Positions 7,009-16,299 of a DNA stretch of 64,000 nt are shown one piece after another. How positions within the stretch are numbered: the first letter of the stretch is position 1; the number at the start of each line of letters is the position of its first letter. The translations under genes were made by a program, and so were the position numbers. Source of the stretch: DRTC01 sp964521025 (lineage in GTDB: Bacteria > Cloacimonadota > Cloacimonadia > Cloacimonadales > TCS61); contig CAZFPK010000002.1 of NCBI GenBank assembly GCA_964521025.1, forward strand, positions 1 through 64,000. The letters run 5' to 3'. The notes beneath the pieces were generated by a model. The model ran no database searches. It was not told the origin of the DNA and saw only the letters and a program-made list of their open reading frames with translations.

Positions 7009-8529
7009 CTAACTCTCTTTGGACATCGCTTTATTAGTGTAAAATTCAACGGGAGCATGGTCGTCGGTTAAAATGGGAAGATTGTCCGGTTTAAAATCAA
7101 TTCTCACTGTTTGCAGGTATTTGTTCAGTTCAGCATCCTCACTTTCAAAGCATATTGGTTCATTACTTTTCCGGGCTATTAAAATAATATTTTGCAGGAG
7201 TTCATCATCTCTTTTTTTATCCACCTGGAAAACAAAAACCTGGGGAAATATTTCTTTGTAGGTATTATATTCTGCAGAGAGAAATAAACTCTTTTCACCT
7301 TTTAGTGCGGATGAAAGATTTAAGATCACAATTCCGTTATCATTTAATATATGATACATTTTCTCGACAACTTCGATAGTTGTCAGATGAAACGGAATGG
7401 AAAAAATAGATTTAAAGGCATCTCCATAAATTACATCATATTTTTCTCTAGTTTTATTCAGATAAGTTCGAGCATCTTCATGGAAAATATTAAGTCTTTT
7501 ATTCGGTCTCAATCCAAAATATTGACCGGCAAGTTTTGTCACTCCAGGATCGATCTCGATAACATCCATTTCGGCTTCAACATTTTTTTTGATAAAATCT
7601 TTGGGATAAGAAAAAGCCGCACCTCCAATCATCAATGTCTTGTTCAAATCAGGTTTAAAATGTTTATCCAACCGGAAATATTTGGTATATTTGAATACAA
7701 GTTCGTCATCATTCAAAAAAACTGCCGAACTACTCTGGTTACTGATCCTCATTAGTTTGATATTCTTACCGGTATAATTGTCTTTTGAATAAACTATCCA
7801 AACGCGACTGTATCGAGTATCGACATCAGCAATAATATTACCTTTAAGTTTTTTATTAAATCCGAATAAAACTATAAGTAACGACAGGATCAAAGTTAAT
7901 GGAAGCATTTTTTTTAAATATAGAATTGTCGCACAAAAAAAGAGAATTATCGATAATGAAAATAGTATCTTTGATGTTCCGATCAAAGGGATCAGGACAA
8001 AACCCGCGATAAATGTCCCGACAATACTTCCCAAAGTTGATAAAGCATATAGATTACCGACAGTTTTACCGGAATCGTCCAGTTTTTCCATTTTTAGTTT
8101 TACCGCATAAGGTGAAACCATTCCCAACAAAATACTCGGTAAAGCAAATAAACATAAAGAAGCAATTACGGAAAGACTTTTTATATCCATATTCATTTTA
8201 ACTAATTTTATCAATAAAGGATCTTTGATAAAAGTTACAAAAGCAATAAATATCCCTGCTATTAATAAGATCAGAGACAATATCTCAACTTTTGGTTTTT
8301 TGTCCGAAATCTTGCCGCCTAACCAGTAACCGAGACTTAAACTTCCGAGAATGATCCCGATCAGGCTCGACCACACGAAAATCGATGTCCCGAAATAAGG
8401 ACCCAGAACTCTCGAGCCTGCTAACTCGAATATCATTACTACCAATCCTGAAAGAAAAACAGTGATCTTTAAGGAAATCGTATTTGGTTTTTTAATAACT
8501 TTATTCATATTTTTTATGACTTTATTCAT
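7009..8529 (-). CDS. Membrane spermidine-synthase-like protein
   Basis: A 506-residue fusion of a multi-pass membrane N-half (about residues 18-215) and a C-terminal Rossmann domain of the spermidine synthase type (about 295-430: MIGGAAFSYPKDF, DVIEIDPGVTKLA, HEDARTYL, YDVIYGDAF). These fused MFS/spermidine-synthase proteins are common in bacteria, but their substrates are mostly unproven, and the decarboxy-SAM aminopropyl transfer role should not be assumed. The N-terminus is a direct duplication (MNKVIKN followed by MNKVIKK), so the true start may be the second Met at 8508. Confidence 0.8.
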   Translation of the reverse strand: MNKVIKNMNKVIKKPNTISLKITVFLSGLVVMIFELAGSRVLGPYFGTSIFVWSSLIGIILGSLSLGYWLGGKISDKKPKVEILSLILLIAGIFIAFVTFIKDPLLIKLVKMNMDIKSLSVIASLCLFALPSILLGMVSPYAVKLKMEKLDDSGKTVGNLYALSTLGSIVGTFIAGFVLIPLIGTSKILFSLSIILFFCATILYLKKMLPLTLILSLLIVLFGFNKKLKGNIIADVDTRYSRVWIVYSKDNYTGKNIKLMRISNQSSSAVFLNDDELVFKYTKYFRLDKHFKPDLNKTLMIGGAAFSYPKDFIKKNVEAEMDVIEIDPGVTKLAGQYFGLRPNKRLNIFHEDARTYLNKTREKYDVIYGDAFKSIFSIPFHLTTIEVVEKMYHILNDNGIVILNLSSALKGEKSLFLSAEYNTYKEIFPQVFVFQVDKKRDDELLQNIILIARKSNEPICFESEDAELNKYLQTVRIDFKPDNLPILTDDHAPVEFYTNKAMSKES

Positions 8530-8613
8530 AAAATACCTGCATCTTTTTTTTTGAAAATCGACTCAATTTTTTTGTCAACCCTGATTTGTCAATCTTGTTT
8601 TTTTTGAGGAAAT

Positions 8614-8650
8614 AAAAAAAGCCACTAAAAATAATATTTTAGCGACTCCT
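8614..8650 (-). terminator. Rho-independent terminator
   Basis: On the minus strand an 11-bp near-perfect stem (AGTCGCTAAAA with TTTTAGTGGCT) is followed directly by seven T residues. It ends transcripts coming from the tRNA side (9221 and downwards) before the spermidine-synthase-like gene at 8529. Confidence 0.8.
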
Positions 8651-8677
8651 TAAATGAATACCAAATTATACTCACTC

Positions 8678-9013
8678 AAGTTTCGCAGTAAAATGAAAAA
8701 CCGTTAAAACGGTTATGTTATCATATTCTGCACTATCATTCATCCTGATAAATCAGGGTGTTACTCTGAAAAGTTGATTTCAATTTCGAAAAAAAATTAA
8801 TCAGAGTAACACCACAATTCATTGTGGTGAGGATAAATATAAAAAATCGATCAGTAACCATTTTAACGGTTTTTATGAAATTGCTGTAATCAAATTATTG
8901 AAAAAAAGGAACAACTCACAACTTTTTTTGATATAATAAATTAAACAAGAATTATGAATTACGGGAGATTTCTTTATTAAGAATTTATGCTGTATTACAT
9001 AACTGCGAAACTT
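8678..9013. repeat. Hairpin array bounded by inverted repeats
   Basis: This non-coding stretch begins with AAGTTTCGCAGT (8678-8689) and ends with its exact reverse complement (9002-9013). Inside are a hairpin at 8699-8714, one near 8742-8759, a 12-bp long-range pairing of 8758-8769 with 8801-8812, and a hairpin at about 8810-8829. It has no ORF. The layout (terminal inverted repeats around hairpins, about 335 bp) parallels the element at 18168-18493, though the sequences differ. It is probably a non-autonomous mobile or REP-like element. Confidence 0.6.
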
Positions 9014-9068
9014 AAATTATGCTCATAATCAATATTTCGTGGAGGAATTAACACTTCGAGAAGAACTA

Positions 9069-9142
9069 ATACCCCGTAGGGGAATTGAACCCCTGTTGCA
9101 GGAATGAAAATCCTGAGTCCTGGTCCACTAGACGAACGGGGC
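9069..9142 (-). tRNA. tRNA-Glu (TTC)
   Basis: The reverse strand folds as a cloverleaf: acceptor GCCCCGT pairs with ACGGGGT (first pair G-U), the anticodon stem CAGGA/TCCTG holds loop TTTTCAT, giving anticodon TTC, and the T arm is GGGGTTCAATTCCCC. No CCA is encoded. It follows tRNA-Lys after a 4-base gap, and the two are probably processed from one transcript. Confidence 0.95.
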
Positions 9143-9146
9143 AAAA

Positions 9147-9221
9147 TGGTGATCCAGGATGGACTTGAACCATCGACTCTCTGCTTAAAAGGCAGATACT
9201 CTACCACTGAGTTACTGGACC
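9147..9221 (-). tRNA. tRNA-Lys (TTT)
   Basis: The reverse strand gives acceptor GGTCCAG paired with CTGGATC, anticodon loop CTTTTAA (anticodon TTT) on stem CTGC/GCAG, T arm GATGGTTCAAGTCCATC, and an encoded CCA at the 3' end. It is upstream of tRNA-Glu in the same transcript. Confidence 0.95.
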
Positions 9222-9380
9222 TATTTTTATTTACAGAGAAGCAAACAAAAAAATTACATTTTTCATGTCAATAATTTTGTCTAAAAAAAAGAATTGAATT
9301 ATTTATGGTTTTGTATCTAAAAAAAACCACAAAATAATTTGCCAATTTTTAAGCTCGAAAAAATTTGTGCTCAGGGGATT

Positions 9381-10148
9381 ATGATGAGATTGAATACTGC
9401 GAAGGTTATTAAGATTTCGATCATGGTTTTGTTGATCATGATCGTAGTTATCGATACATTTATTATCAGGTACTTGCAAAAAAAAATCGACAACATCACG
9501 GTCGTAACTTTCGATTCCGATACCTTGATCGCGGTCTCTCCAAAATCCATTAATGAAAATATAATTGTTTTTACTCCCCGATTCATAGATGAATCTTCAA
9601 AATTGAAATCACCATTCAATGATGGATTATCATTACAAGAATTGATCGGGGAATATCTTAAAAACAGTTGGGCTGATCATTACGGCACCAGGCGGGGTAC
9701 AAAAAACTGCCGCAGGATCCATGAAGGGATAGACTTTTTCGTTCCCGAAAATACTCCGGTTTATCCTCTCGCTAAATATGGAATCGTTACGGAAGTCAGT
9801 AATAATCCGCATTACCTGGTTCAGGTTGAATGCACAAAGCAGGATGGTCGGATCGATTCGGTGAAGATCGAATACGGGAAAATCGTCAGAATTTTATACC
9901 CGGAAGGGATCGAAAGTGTTTATGCTCATTTGAATGAAGTTTTTGTTGATTTAGGTCAGGTTGTGAATAGTAATACAAAAGTCGGTTTAACAGGTTTGAC
10001 CGGGAATATCAGGAACAGCGGGAAATCTTCTCATCTGCACCTGGAATTAAGAAATTGCGATAATAGATCTTTTGATCCAAGGCACAGGCTACATTATAAA
10101 AATGCAAATTACGAACATTTCTTAAATTTTCTCGATATATCGGATTGA
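9381..10148 (+). CDS. M23-family (LytM-like) peptidase
   Basis: A 255-residue protein anchored by one N-terminal membrane helix (about residues 9-29) with a C-terminal M23 metallopeptidase domain. Zinc ligands are visible as HEGID (His114, Asp118) and HLH (His220 as ligand, His218 general base), with YAHL (His183) between. M23 enzymes cut peptidoglycan peptide bridges or act as regulators of hydrolases. All key residues are present, so it should be active. The start at 9381 is chosen because of the GGGG site just upstream; an in-frame ATG at 9339 lacks one. The selenoprotein candidate follows 34 bases later on the same strand. Confidence 0.85.
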   Translation: MMRLNTAKVIKISIMVLLIMIVVIDTFIIRYLQKKIDNITVVTFDSDTLIAVSPKSINENIIVFTPRFIDESSKLKSPFNDGLSLQELIGEYLKNSWADHYGTRRGTKNCRRIHEGIDFFVPENTPVYPLAKYGIVTEVSNNPHYLVQVECTKQDGRIDSVKIEYGKIVRILYPEGIESVYAHLNEVFVDLGQVVNSNTKVGLTGLTGNIRNSGKSSHLHLELRNCDNRSFDPRHRLHYKNANYEHFLNFLDISD

Positions 10149-10182
10149 GATGTGAAAAAAAAAAAAATATTGAGAGGTGATT

Positions 10183-11616
10183 ATGAAAAAAACCGGATTG
10201 AGTGCTTTATTGTTGTTAGTCGTACTTTCTCTTTTTGCCGAACCGAAAATCGAATTTGAAACATTCGAACACGATTTCGGCGAGATAAAAGAAGAAAACG
10301 GTCCTTATTTAATCGATTTTTATTTTACAAATACCGGAGATGACCCTTTAAAACTTATTAAAGTCAAAGCCGGCTGAGGTTGTACAACTCCCAGTTGGTC
10401 AACTGATGAAATCAAATCCGGAGATTCCGGTTATATCAAAGTCAGTTATAAATCAAACAATCGTCCCGGTAAATTTAATAAAACAATCACCGTGACAACG
10501 AATGAAAATAACAAAAATTATCTGTTAAGGATCAAAGGTAATGTTATTCCGACTCCCGGGAAATTAAGACAGAAAGTGGGCAACCTGATGATCGATCGCA
10601 AGATGGTCAAATTAGGTAAGATCACAAATACAGGTATTATCGAGGATACTTTAATAGTAAAAAATATAGGAAAAGAACAGTTTGAATTAGTTTTTCCTGA
10701 TCTACCTTCTTATCTTTCGATAAATGTTATTCCAACTGTTTTGCAACCCGAGCAAAGAGGTCAGATCGAATTTGTTTTCGATGCCGCTAAAAGAAATGAT
10801 TTTGGTATCATTAATGATAAAATTAATTTTATGATGATGGAGAATTCTGTCTCTTTTGATAAAGGAGTTTTGTCATTTAATGTTACCATCGAAGAAGATT
10901 TTTCCGATTTATCAGAATATGAAAAAGAAAATCCCCCGCAAATATATTTTCCTGAAGGAACAAAAAATCTCGGGATTGTTCATGCAAATGAAACCAGAAC
11001 TATAATTTTTGAATATGAAAATAAAGGTAAAAGAGATTTAATTCTCCGAAATGTTAAAACAACCCACAGGTCATTTACAGTCGGAAAATATGATAAATTG
11101 GTTAAACCAGGTAATTCCGGCTTTTTGGAAGTTACTCTGAAACCTGTTCATAATATGAACAACTATCGTGCAAACATTATGGTTTATTCCAACGATTTTC
11201 ATAATCCGAAAAAAATATTAAGAATTAATGCAGATTTAAAAAAAGATAAAAAAAAGGATACTCTGACTTCCTTATCTAACCGTATGTTCAAGAATATTTC
11301 CACAGCTGAGACAAAATCGATAATTGAAGAATATGAAAAAAATCCCGATTTTGTGATCCTCGATGTCAGGACTTCCGAAGAATATAAACAGGATTTTATC
11401 AGGAATGCCGTGAATATCGATCACAAATCCGATTCGTTTATTGAAGTTATCAAACTCTTCGATAAAAAGAAAATTTATCTTATTTACTGTGAATCAGGTA
11501 TTAGAAGTTCGGAAGCGATGAACATCATGAAGGGTTTGGGATTTCAAACGGTTTATCATTATGAAGAAGGGATCTCTGCCTGGAGGGAACTAGACCTTCC
11601 AACTGAAAAAAAATAA
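10183..11616 (+). CDS. DUF1573-rhodanese selenoprotein candidate
   Basis: One 477-residue frame from the ATG at 10183 (GAGG site 5 bases upstream) to 11616, open except for a TGA at codon 65 (10375-10377). Order: signal peptide (about 1-19), a DUF1573 domain (about 22-110), two further related Ig-like repeats (about 115-205 and 225-325), then a rhodanese domain (about 370-470) with active-site Cys436 in IYCESGIRSSE. In DUF1573 the conserved motif is CGCT at the end of strand LIKVKA; here it reads KVKAG-TGA-GCTTPSW, so the TGA sits exactly on the first Cys. A SECIS-like hairpin follows. Selenocysteine insertion is the best reading, giving a UGC redox or metal motif in an exported protein. A sequencing error or a simple Cys (TGT/TGC) to TGA mutation is the alternative. 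Confidence 0.85.
10378..10410 (+). promoter_or_regulatory. SECIS-like hairpin after TGA
   Basis: Stem CAGTT (10392-10396) pairs perfectly with AACTG (10401-10405) around a GGTC loop (10397-10400). Nineteen bases separate the TGA from the loop. Known E. coli fdhF SECIS RNA has a GGUC loop 18 bases after its UGA, so loop sequence and spacing both fit what SelB recognises. The stem is shorter than in fdhF below the loop, though flanking bases could extend it. Confidence 0.75.
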
Positions 11617-12930
11617 ATATTTTAACTAACTCGAGCTTCCCGCTATCCGCAAGCGGAAAGTTCAATATAAGATGAAATCTGAATATCGTAGAACAATTTG
11701 CGGAATTGTCAATCGACGGGGTTGAGTTTACGGTTGAGCTCTAAATTAAAGTTCATCAGTAAAATAATGATCCGATTAGAACTAATTGCGATATGAAAAC
11801 TCGAGTTGTAAGGAGGTGTCAAAAATTGTTTAACGATCGACGACGACTCGAAACCGCTGATAATGGTTTTTTTTCAACTCGTCTCCGGCAACTGCCGGAT
11901 TACAAGTCGAAAAAAAACGACTTTACGGATGATCTCTAACATGTAATACTTCAGCACCGATGAGCAGCAAATCTTCACCATTTAGAAATCAGTCTTCGCC
12001 GGTGCAAGTAGGCATTTAATAAGAATATACACGATTCTAATCGATATTACTCGATCATTAAGAAATGATCTAATTTTATAAATTCTGCATAATTGGTTGA
12101 TTTTGTCATCCTGATCCCGGAAGATCGCCTTCTATTAGAAACCTTAAACTGACCGGTATTTTGCTATTTTGTAGATTCCTTTATGATTTTTCCGATAAGA
12201 GGATAATGTGTGCAAACTCGATAAATCCCGGCTCGAAGTATCGACAGTTGATATTCCCAAAAAATCTGCTCAATACCGATTATTTCCAAATTTAATTCGA
12301 AAAATCAAAATCAGCAACTAATGTTTCCCGCTTGATTTTAAGAACCGTTAATTCATATTAACTGCATCGCTGTGCAATCGTGTAATAAAATGCGTTAGCA
12401 TTTATCGATTGATAAAGATGATATATCAGCTTCGTAGAAGCGACATCTGAAACCTGTAAATGATGGAAATTGTCTTTGCGTTGCAGTTCTTCCGGAACCT
12501 GCCGAAGAACTCGAGGTGACAGAAATCCGATAATTTTTAATTTTTTACATGATTTTCAACTTTCAATAAAATCTTATAACGGATCAAAACCAGATTTTTT
12601 ATTAATTATAATATGTTGTTAAATAAAGAATTAGACAAATGTTGCAGAAATGAATAAGAAAAGTATTTGACAGGATTTCGGTATAAAAACTTATTTGAAT
12701 TCGCTATAATGTTAGAAGTTTGATAATGGGGATCTTTTTAAGTGAATATGTGCTTTCTAAAATAATGAAAAGATCAATGGATTGATAATGTCGATATTAA
12801 GAAATGAGCCTTTATCATCGCAAATCAAATTTTTTCAGAATGACCTTTACTATCGTAACTTAAAAAATTGAGTGTTAATATCGTAAAAAAAAGAAAATGT
12901 AAAAAAAACAAAACCAAGGAGAAAATTAAT
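11617..12930. other. 1.3-kb non-coding stretch
   Basis: I find no gene or convincing gene remnant here. It holds a copy of the ACTCGT palindrome at 11877-11910, a TGTCATCCTGA half-element near 12105 like the ends of 61108-61205, small hairpins AAATGC-GTTA-GCATTT (12388-12403) and GCTTC-GTA-GAAGC (12429-12441), and a larger hairpin around GTTCTTCCGG near 12490. A TATAAT at 12715-12720 with TATTTG 17 bases upstream is a weak promoter candidate for the secreted-protein genes downstream. Confidence 0.5.
11877..11910 (-). repeat. ACTCGT palindromic repeat, copy 1
   Basis: A 34-base imperfect palindrome with outer arms ACTCGT/ACGAGT and a GGCA-GC-TGCC-type centre, read on the minus strand. It matches the copies at 41093-41130 and 60937-60970 over nearly its full length, all in intergenic DNA. 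Confidence 0.8.
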
Positions 12931-15900
12931 ATGAAAAAATTAATTTTATTGTTATCAGCACTACTGATCGTTTCTTCCGCTTTTGCCGATATTACGATCG
13001 GTACGGGAACTGATCTTAACATCGCTTTACCTATTGAACCATATTATGGTTATACTTATTCGGAAGTTCTTTATTATCAATCCGAGATTGCTGTTGCCGG
13101 GGATATCACCGAATTGTCCTGGCACTTTGCCGGAACATCTCTGAGTGTTTCCAATGACTGGACCATTTATATGGGTCACACGACAAAAACCAGTTTTGCA
13201 TCCACAACAGATTGGATCACCAGCGCCGGTATGACTGAAGTCTGGTCCGGGACATTTACCGATCCGGGTGCTGCCGGTTGGATCACATTTGATATCACAG
13301 ACTTTACATACGATAATACAGACAACCTGGTGATTGCTGTCGATGAAAATGCTTCCGGGTATAATGGTTCTGGTGATGACTTTTATTGTAGTTCGACTAC
13401 TAATAACAGGGGCTTGGTCTATCGCAGCGACAGCACAAACCCCGATCCTGCTTCTCCACCTACCGCAACTTATAATAGAGCTAACATCGCTAATATTATT
13501 TTAGGTGGATTAACTCAAGCCTGTCCTCCTCCAACCAATCCCTTTACCGATACCATCACGGAAACTACTGCTAACCTGAACTGGACAGCCGGCGGAGCAG
13601 AACCTAACTGGAATATCGAATGGGGTCTCCAAGGATTTACTCAAGGAACAGGAACCATGATCAACAACACAACCAGTAATCCTTATACTTTAACCGGTTT
13701 AACCGGAGCAACATCCTATGACTGGTATGTTCAGGCTGATTGTGACGGCACCAGGGATGAAAGTGTCTGGGTTGGTCCTACTAATTTTGTTACTGCTTGT
13801 GCTACTTTTGGTGTTCCTTTCTCAGAAACATTTGATGATGTCGGCTTACCTACTTGCTGGTCGATGTTCGGACCTGAAGACTGGTTATTCTCTACAGGTG
13901 CTGCTTATGGTGCGTCTGTTGCCGGAGATCATACTCCCGGCGGCGGGACAAACTATGCCTGGGTCGATGGCTCCGGCGGCGGAACCAATACAGGTATAAC
14001 TTTGGAAACTCCTCTTATCGATGTTACTTCCCTGACAGTTCCCATGCTCGAATTCTATTTATTCAGCAACAATACCGATAACCCCGGAGATAACAACACT
14101 CTTTATGTCGATTTCTGGGATGGTGCTGCCTGGAATGCTGCTATTTACACATTTAGCGGTGATAATCCTGCCTGGTTCCTGGTACAACTGGATTTAAGTT
14201 CTTACACAATTACCGGAGATGTTCAATTCAGGTTTATTGTCGATGAAACTGCAAGCGTTGCCTATTACAACGATATTCTCGTCGATGATGTCCTCGTTGA
14301 TGAAATGCCAACTTGTCCTGCTCCTACAAACCCATATACAGACAATATCACAGCTACTTCCGCTGATTTGAACTGGACAGCCGGCGGAACCGAACCGAAC
14401 TGGAATATCGAGTGGGGTCTCGAAGGATTTACTCAGGGAACGGGAACAATGATCAACAACACTACCAGTAATCCTTACACTTTAACCGGTTTAACCGGAG
14501 CAACATCCTATGACTGGTATGTTCAGGCTGATTGTGACGGCACCAGGGATGAAAGTTCATGGGTTGGACCAATAACATTCATGACTCTCGGTACTTGCGA
14601 TTATACAGTCGAACTACTGGATGATTACGGTGACGGCTGGAATGGCGGCTATCTCGATATTTACAGGAACGGCACTCTTCAACATGCCGGCGTAACTCTT
14701 GCCAGCGGATACGGTCCTGAATATACAACAATTCCTGCTAATGACCTGGATATTCTTTCCTTTGATTATACTGAAGGTGGCTGGGGTTATGAGAATGAAT
14801 ATGTTGTTTATGATGATGGTATGGTTGAAGTTGCCCGGGAAGGTGCCGGAGGTACAGTACCCGGTGATATCGGTGATCCCGGTGTCCCGAGTGGTTTAAC
14901 TGCCTGTCCTACCAATCCGCTTCTTGGTGTAAGTCCAAGCAGTTATAATTTCGGTGCTGTAACTTATGGTGGTTGTGCCGGAGCTGTAACCTTTACCATT
15001 TCCAATATCGGTGGCGGAGTACTTACTGTTACCAGCGTTAGTCTGACAGGCTCGGATGCCGGAGCATTTGTCCTGACCGATGTTAATAGTTATCCTGCTT
15101 CTCTTCCTCCGGATATCACGGTCGATGTTGATTTCTGCCCGACTGCTCCCGGTTATTACGGCGATGCTTATTTAACAGTTGTTTCTGTTGAAGACGGCAC
15201 GGAAGATGTTCCATTATCAGGTATGGGTGTAACAAACGAAACACCTGCCTGCCCGGATAATACTATCTTCCAGCAATTACCTAATACTACGGGCTGGACT
15301 GCTGCCACCAGCGAGTATGATCCCGCATACCCGGTTGATTACAAGGTATTTGATAACTACACGGTTACTGAGAATATCTGTGATATTCATTTCTGGGGCT
15401 TGAGCTTGCTCTGCTGCTGGAGTGACTGCGTTGGTGATGATCCCATGACCTTCCTGATCGAATTCTGGTTAGATGACGGACTCGGTTATCCGGATGTAGC
15501 TACAGGTCCTATTTACACCTATACCGAAACCTGGTACGGAATTCCGATCATGGATATTGGTGGTTATATCCTCTGGCAATGGGGCGGAGACCTCGATCCG
15601 TGTTGTGACTTACTAGATGGATGGGTATCCGTTCAGGGTCAAACCGGTGTTCCTGATGATTGCTGGTTCCTCTGGATGAACTCGCCTGATGGTGATGCAA
15701 TTTCAAAACAATGGACAGATCCTACACCAACTTGGGATGATCTGGATTATAGTTTAGGCCTTTGCTTGACCGGTCAATCTCAATGCTCCGTCCCAACAGG
15801 AGTAGGTATTGCAGTTGACCAGGTTGCTGATGAAGTTGTCATTTCCTGGAATTATGTAGCCGGTGAAAAATACTATGTTTACAGCGATACTGATCCATAC

Positions 15901-16122
15901 GGTTCATTTGCTACTTTAGTTCAGGGAGATATTCTTGCCGGCAGCTGGACAATTACTCCAATTCCTGCTGATAAAGAATTCTATGTTGTCACCTGCGATT
16001 TTGTAACACGGGAAGCTAGCGGTGAATCTCCGGAAAGAAAATATGTTGCTCCAAAAACTATTCTTCGTGCGCCCTTCAGTGATAAAGCAATAGATAAATC
16101 AACGGAATTTTCCGGACAATAA
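12931..16122 (+). CDS. Large secreted FN3/adhesin-domain protein
   Basis: A 1063-residue exported protein starting at 12931 (AAGGAG site; an upstream in-frame ATG at 12868 gives an implausible Lys-rich leader). It has a signal peptide ending SSAFA, and then an N-terminal beta-rich domain. Two fibronectin-III-like modules follow (near 200-295 and 465-555), separated by a cleaved-adhesin/MAM-like domain (SETFDDVGLPTCW to DDVLVDE). Next come a DYGDGWNGG domain, a HYDIN/choice-of-anchor-like Ig domain (VSPSSYNFGAVTYGG), and a C-terminal FN3-like region. The FN3 pair shares 78 identical consecutive bases. It ends without a recognisable type IX sorting domain, unlike the related genes at 17047 and 43915. 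It was probably made as a surface protein; the ligand is unknown. Confidence 0.8.
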   Translation: MKKLILLLSALLIVSSAFADITIGTGTDLNIALPIEPYYGYTYSEVLYYQSEIAVAGDITELSWHFAGTSLSVSNDWTIYMGHTTKTSFASTTDWITSAGMTEVWSGTFTDPGAAGWITFDITDFTYDNTDNLVIAVDENASGYNGSGDDFYCSSTTNNRGLVYRSDSTNPDPASPPTATYNRANIANIILGGLTQACPPPTNPFTDTITETTANLNWTAGGAEPNWNIEWGLQGFTQGTGTMINNTTSNPYTLTGLTGATSYDWYVQADCDGTRDESVWVGPTNFVTACATFGVPFSETFDDVGLPTCWSMFGPEDWLFSTGAAYGASVAGDHTPGGGTNYAWVDGSGGGTNTGITLETPLIDVTSLTVPMLEFYLFSNNTDNPGDNNTLYVDFWDGAAWNAAIYTFSGDNPAWFLVQLDLSSYTITGDVQFRFIVDETASVAYYNDILVDDVLVDEMPTCPAPTNPYTDNITATSADLNWTAGGTEPNWNIEWGLEGFTQGTGTMINNTTSNPYTLTGLTGATSYDWYVQADCDGTRDESSWVGPITFMTLGTCDYTVELLDDYGDGWNGGYLDIYRNGTLQHAGVTLASGYGPEYTTIPANDLDILSFDYTEGGWGYENEYVVYDDGMVEVAREGAGGTVPGDIGDPGVPSGLTACPTNPLLGVSPSSYNFGAVTYGGCAGAVTFTISNIGGGVLTVTSVSLTGSDAGAFVLTDVNSYPASLPPDITVDVDFCPTAPGYYGDAYLTVVSVEDGTEDVPLSGMGVTNETPACPDNTIFQQLPNTTGWTAATSEYDPAYPVDYKVFDNYTVTENICDIHFWGLSLLCCWSDCVGDDPMTFLIEFWLDDGLGYPDVATGPIYTYTETWYGIPIMDIGGYILWQWGGDLDPCCDLLDGWVSVQGQTGVPDDCWFLWMNSPDGDAISKQWTDPTPTWDDLDYSLGLCLTGQSQCSVPTGVGIAVDQVADEVVISWNYVAGEKYYVYSDTDPYGSFATLVQGDILAGSWTITPIPADKEFYVVTCDFVTREASGESPERKYVAPKTILRAPFSDKAIDKSTEFSGQ
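13687..14556 (+). repeat. Internal duplication of FN3 module
   Basis: Bases 13687-13764 and 14479-14556 are identical over 78 bp, and the surrounding modules (about 13525-13800 and 14315-14585) are highly similar, both coding for TLTGLTGATSYDWYVQADCD. The identity at synonymous sites points to recent duplication or gene conversion inside the gene at 12931. Confidence 0.9.
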
Positions 16123-16138
16123 CAGTTAATTAAAAATA

Positions 16139-16180
16139 TCTCGGGTCGGCGTTAATTCGTTGACCCGGGATAAATAAAAA
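16139..16180 (+). terminator. Possible terminator after surface protein
   Basis: CTCGGGTC pairs with GACCCGGG around a 14-base loop, directly after the stop of the 1063-residue protein gene. The run of T after the stem is weak (ATAAATAAAAATTTT), so it may be an RNA-stabilising hairpin instead. Confidence 0.45.
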
Positions 16181-16299
16181 TTTTACTTGACAAGGTTCTT
16201 TGAATTTAAAAAAAGTGAACTGTGAATTTAGTTAAATAGAGAAGTGAATTTAGTTGAAGTGTGAAAAGGAAAAAAAAGTAACAAATTTAGGAGGAAAAA

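Noticed and set aside
8995..9207. Minus-strand ORF over the tRNA genes
   Set aside because: It is antisense/sense overlap with two clear cloverleaf tRNAs and has no protein pattern.
10177..10377. A separate 66-residue gene and a second gene starting at a GTG at 10492
   Set aside because: Both belong to one frame. The split falls at a Cys position, the DUF1573 pattern continues across the TGA, and the GTG at 10492 has no ribosome site.
12692..12720. Promoter for the secreted-protein run
   Set aside because: A TATAAT with a weak -35 lies about 210 bases from the start codon; in A/T-rich DNA this occurs too easily to list as a feature.
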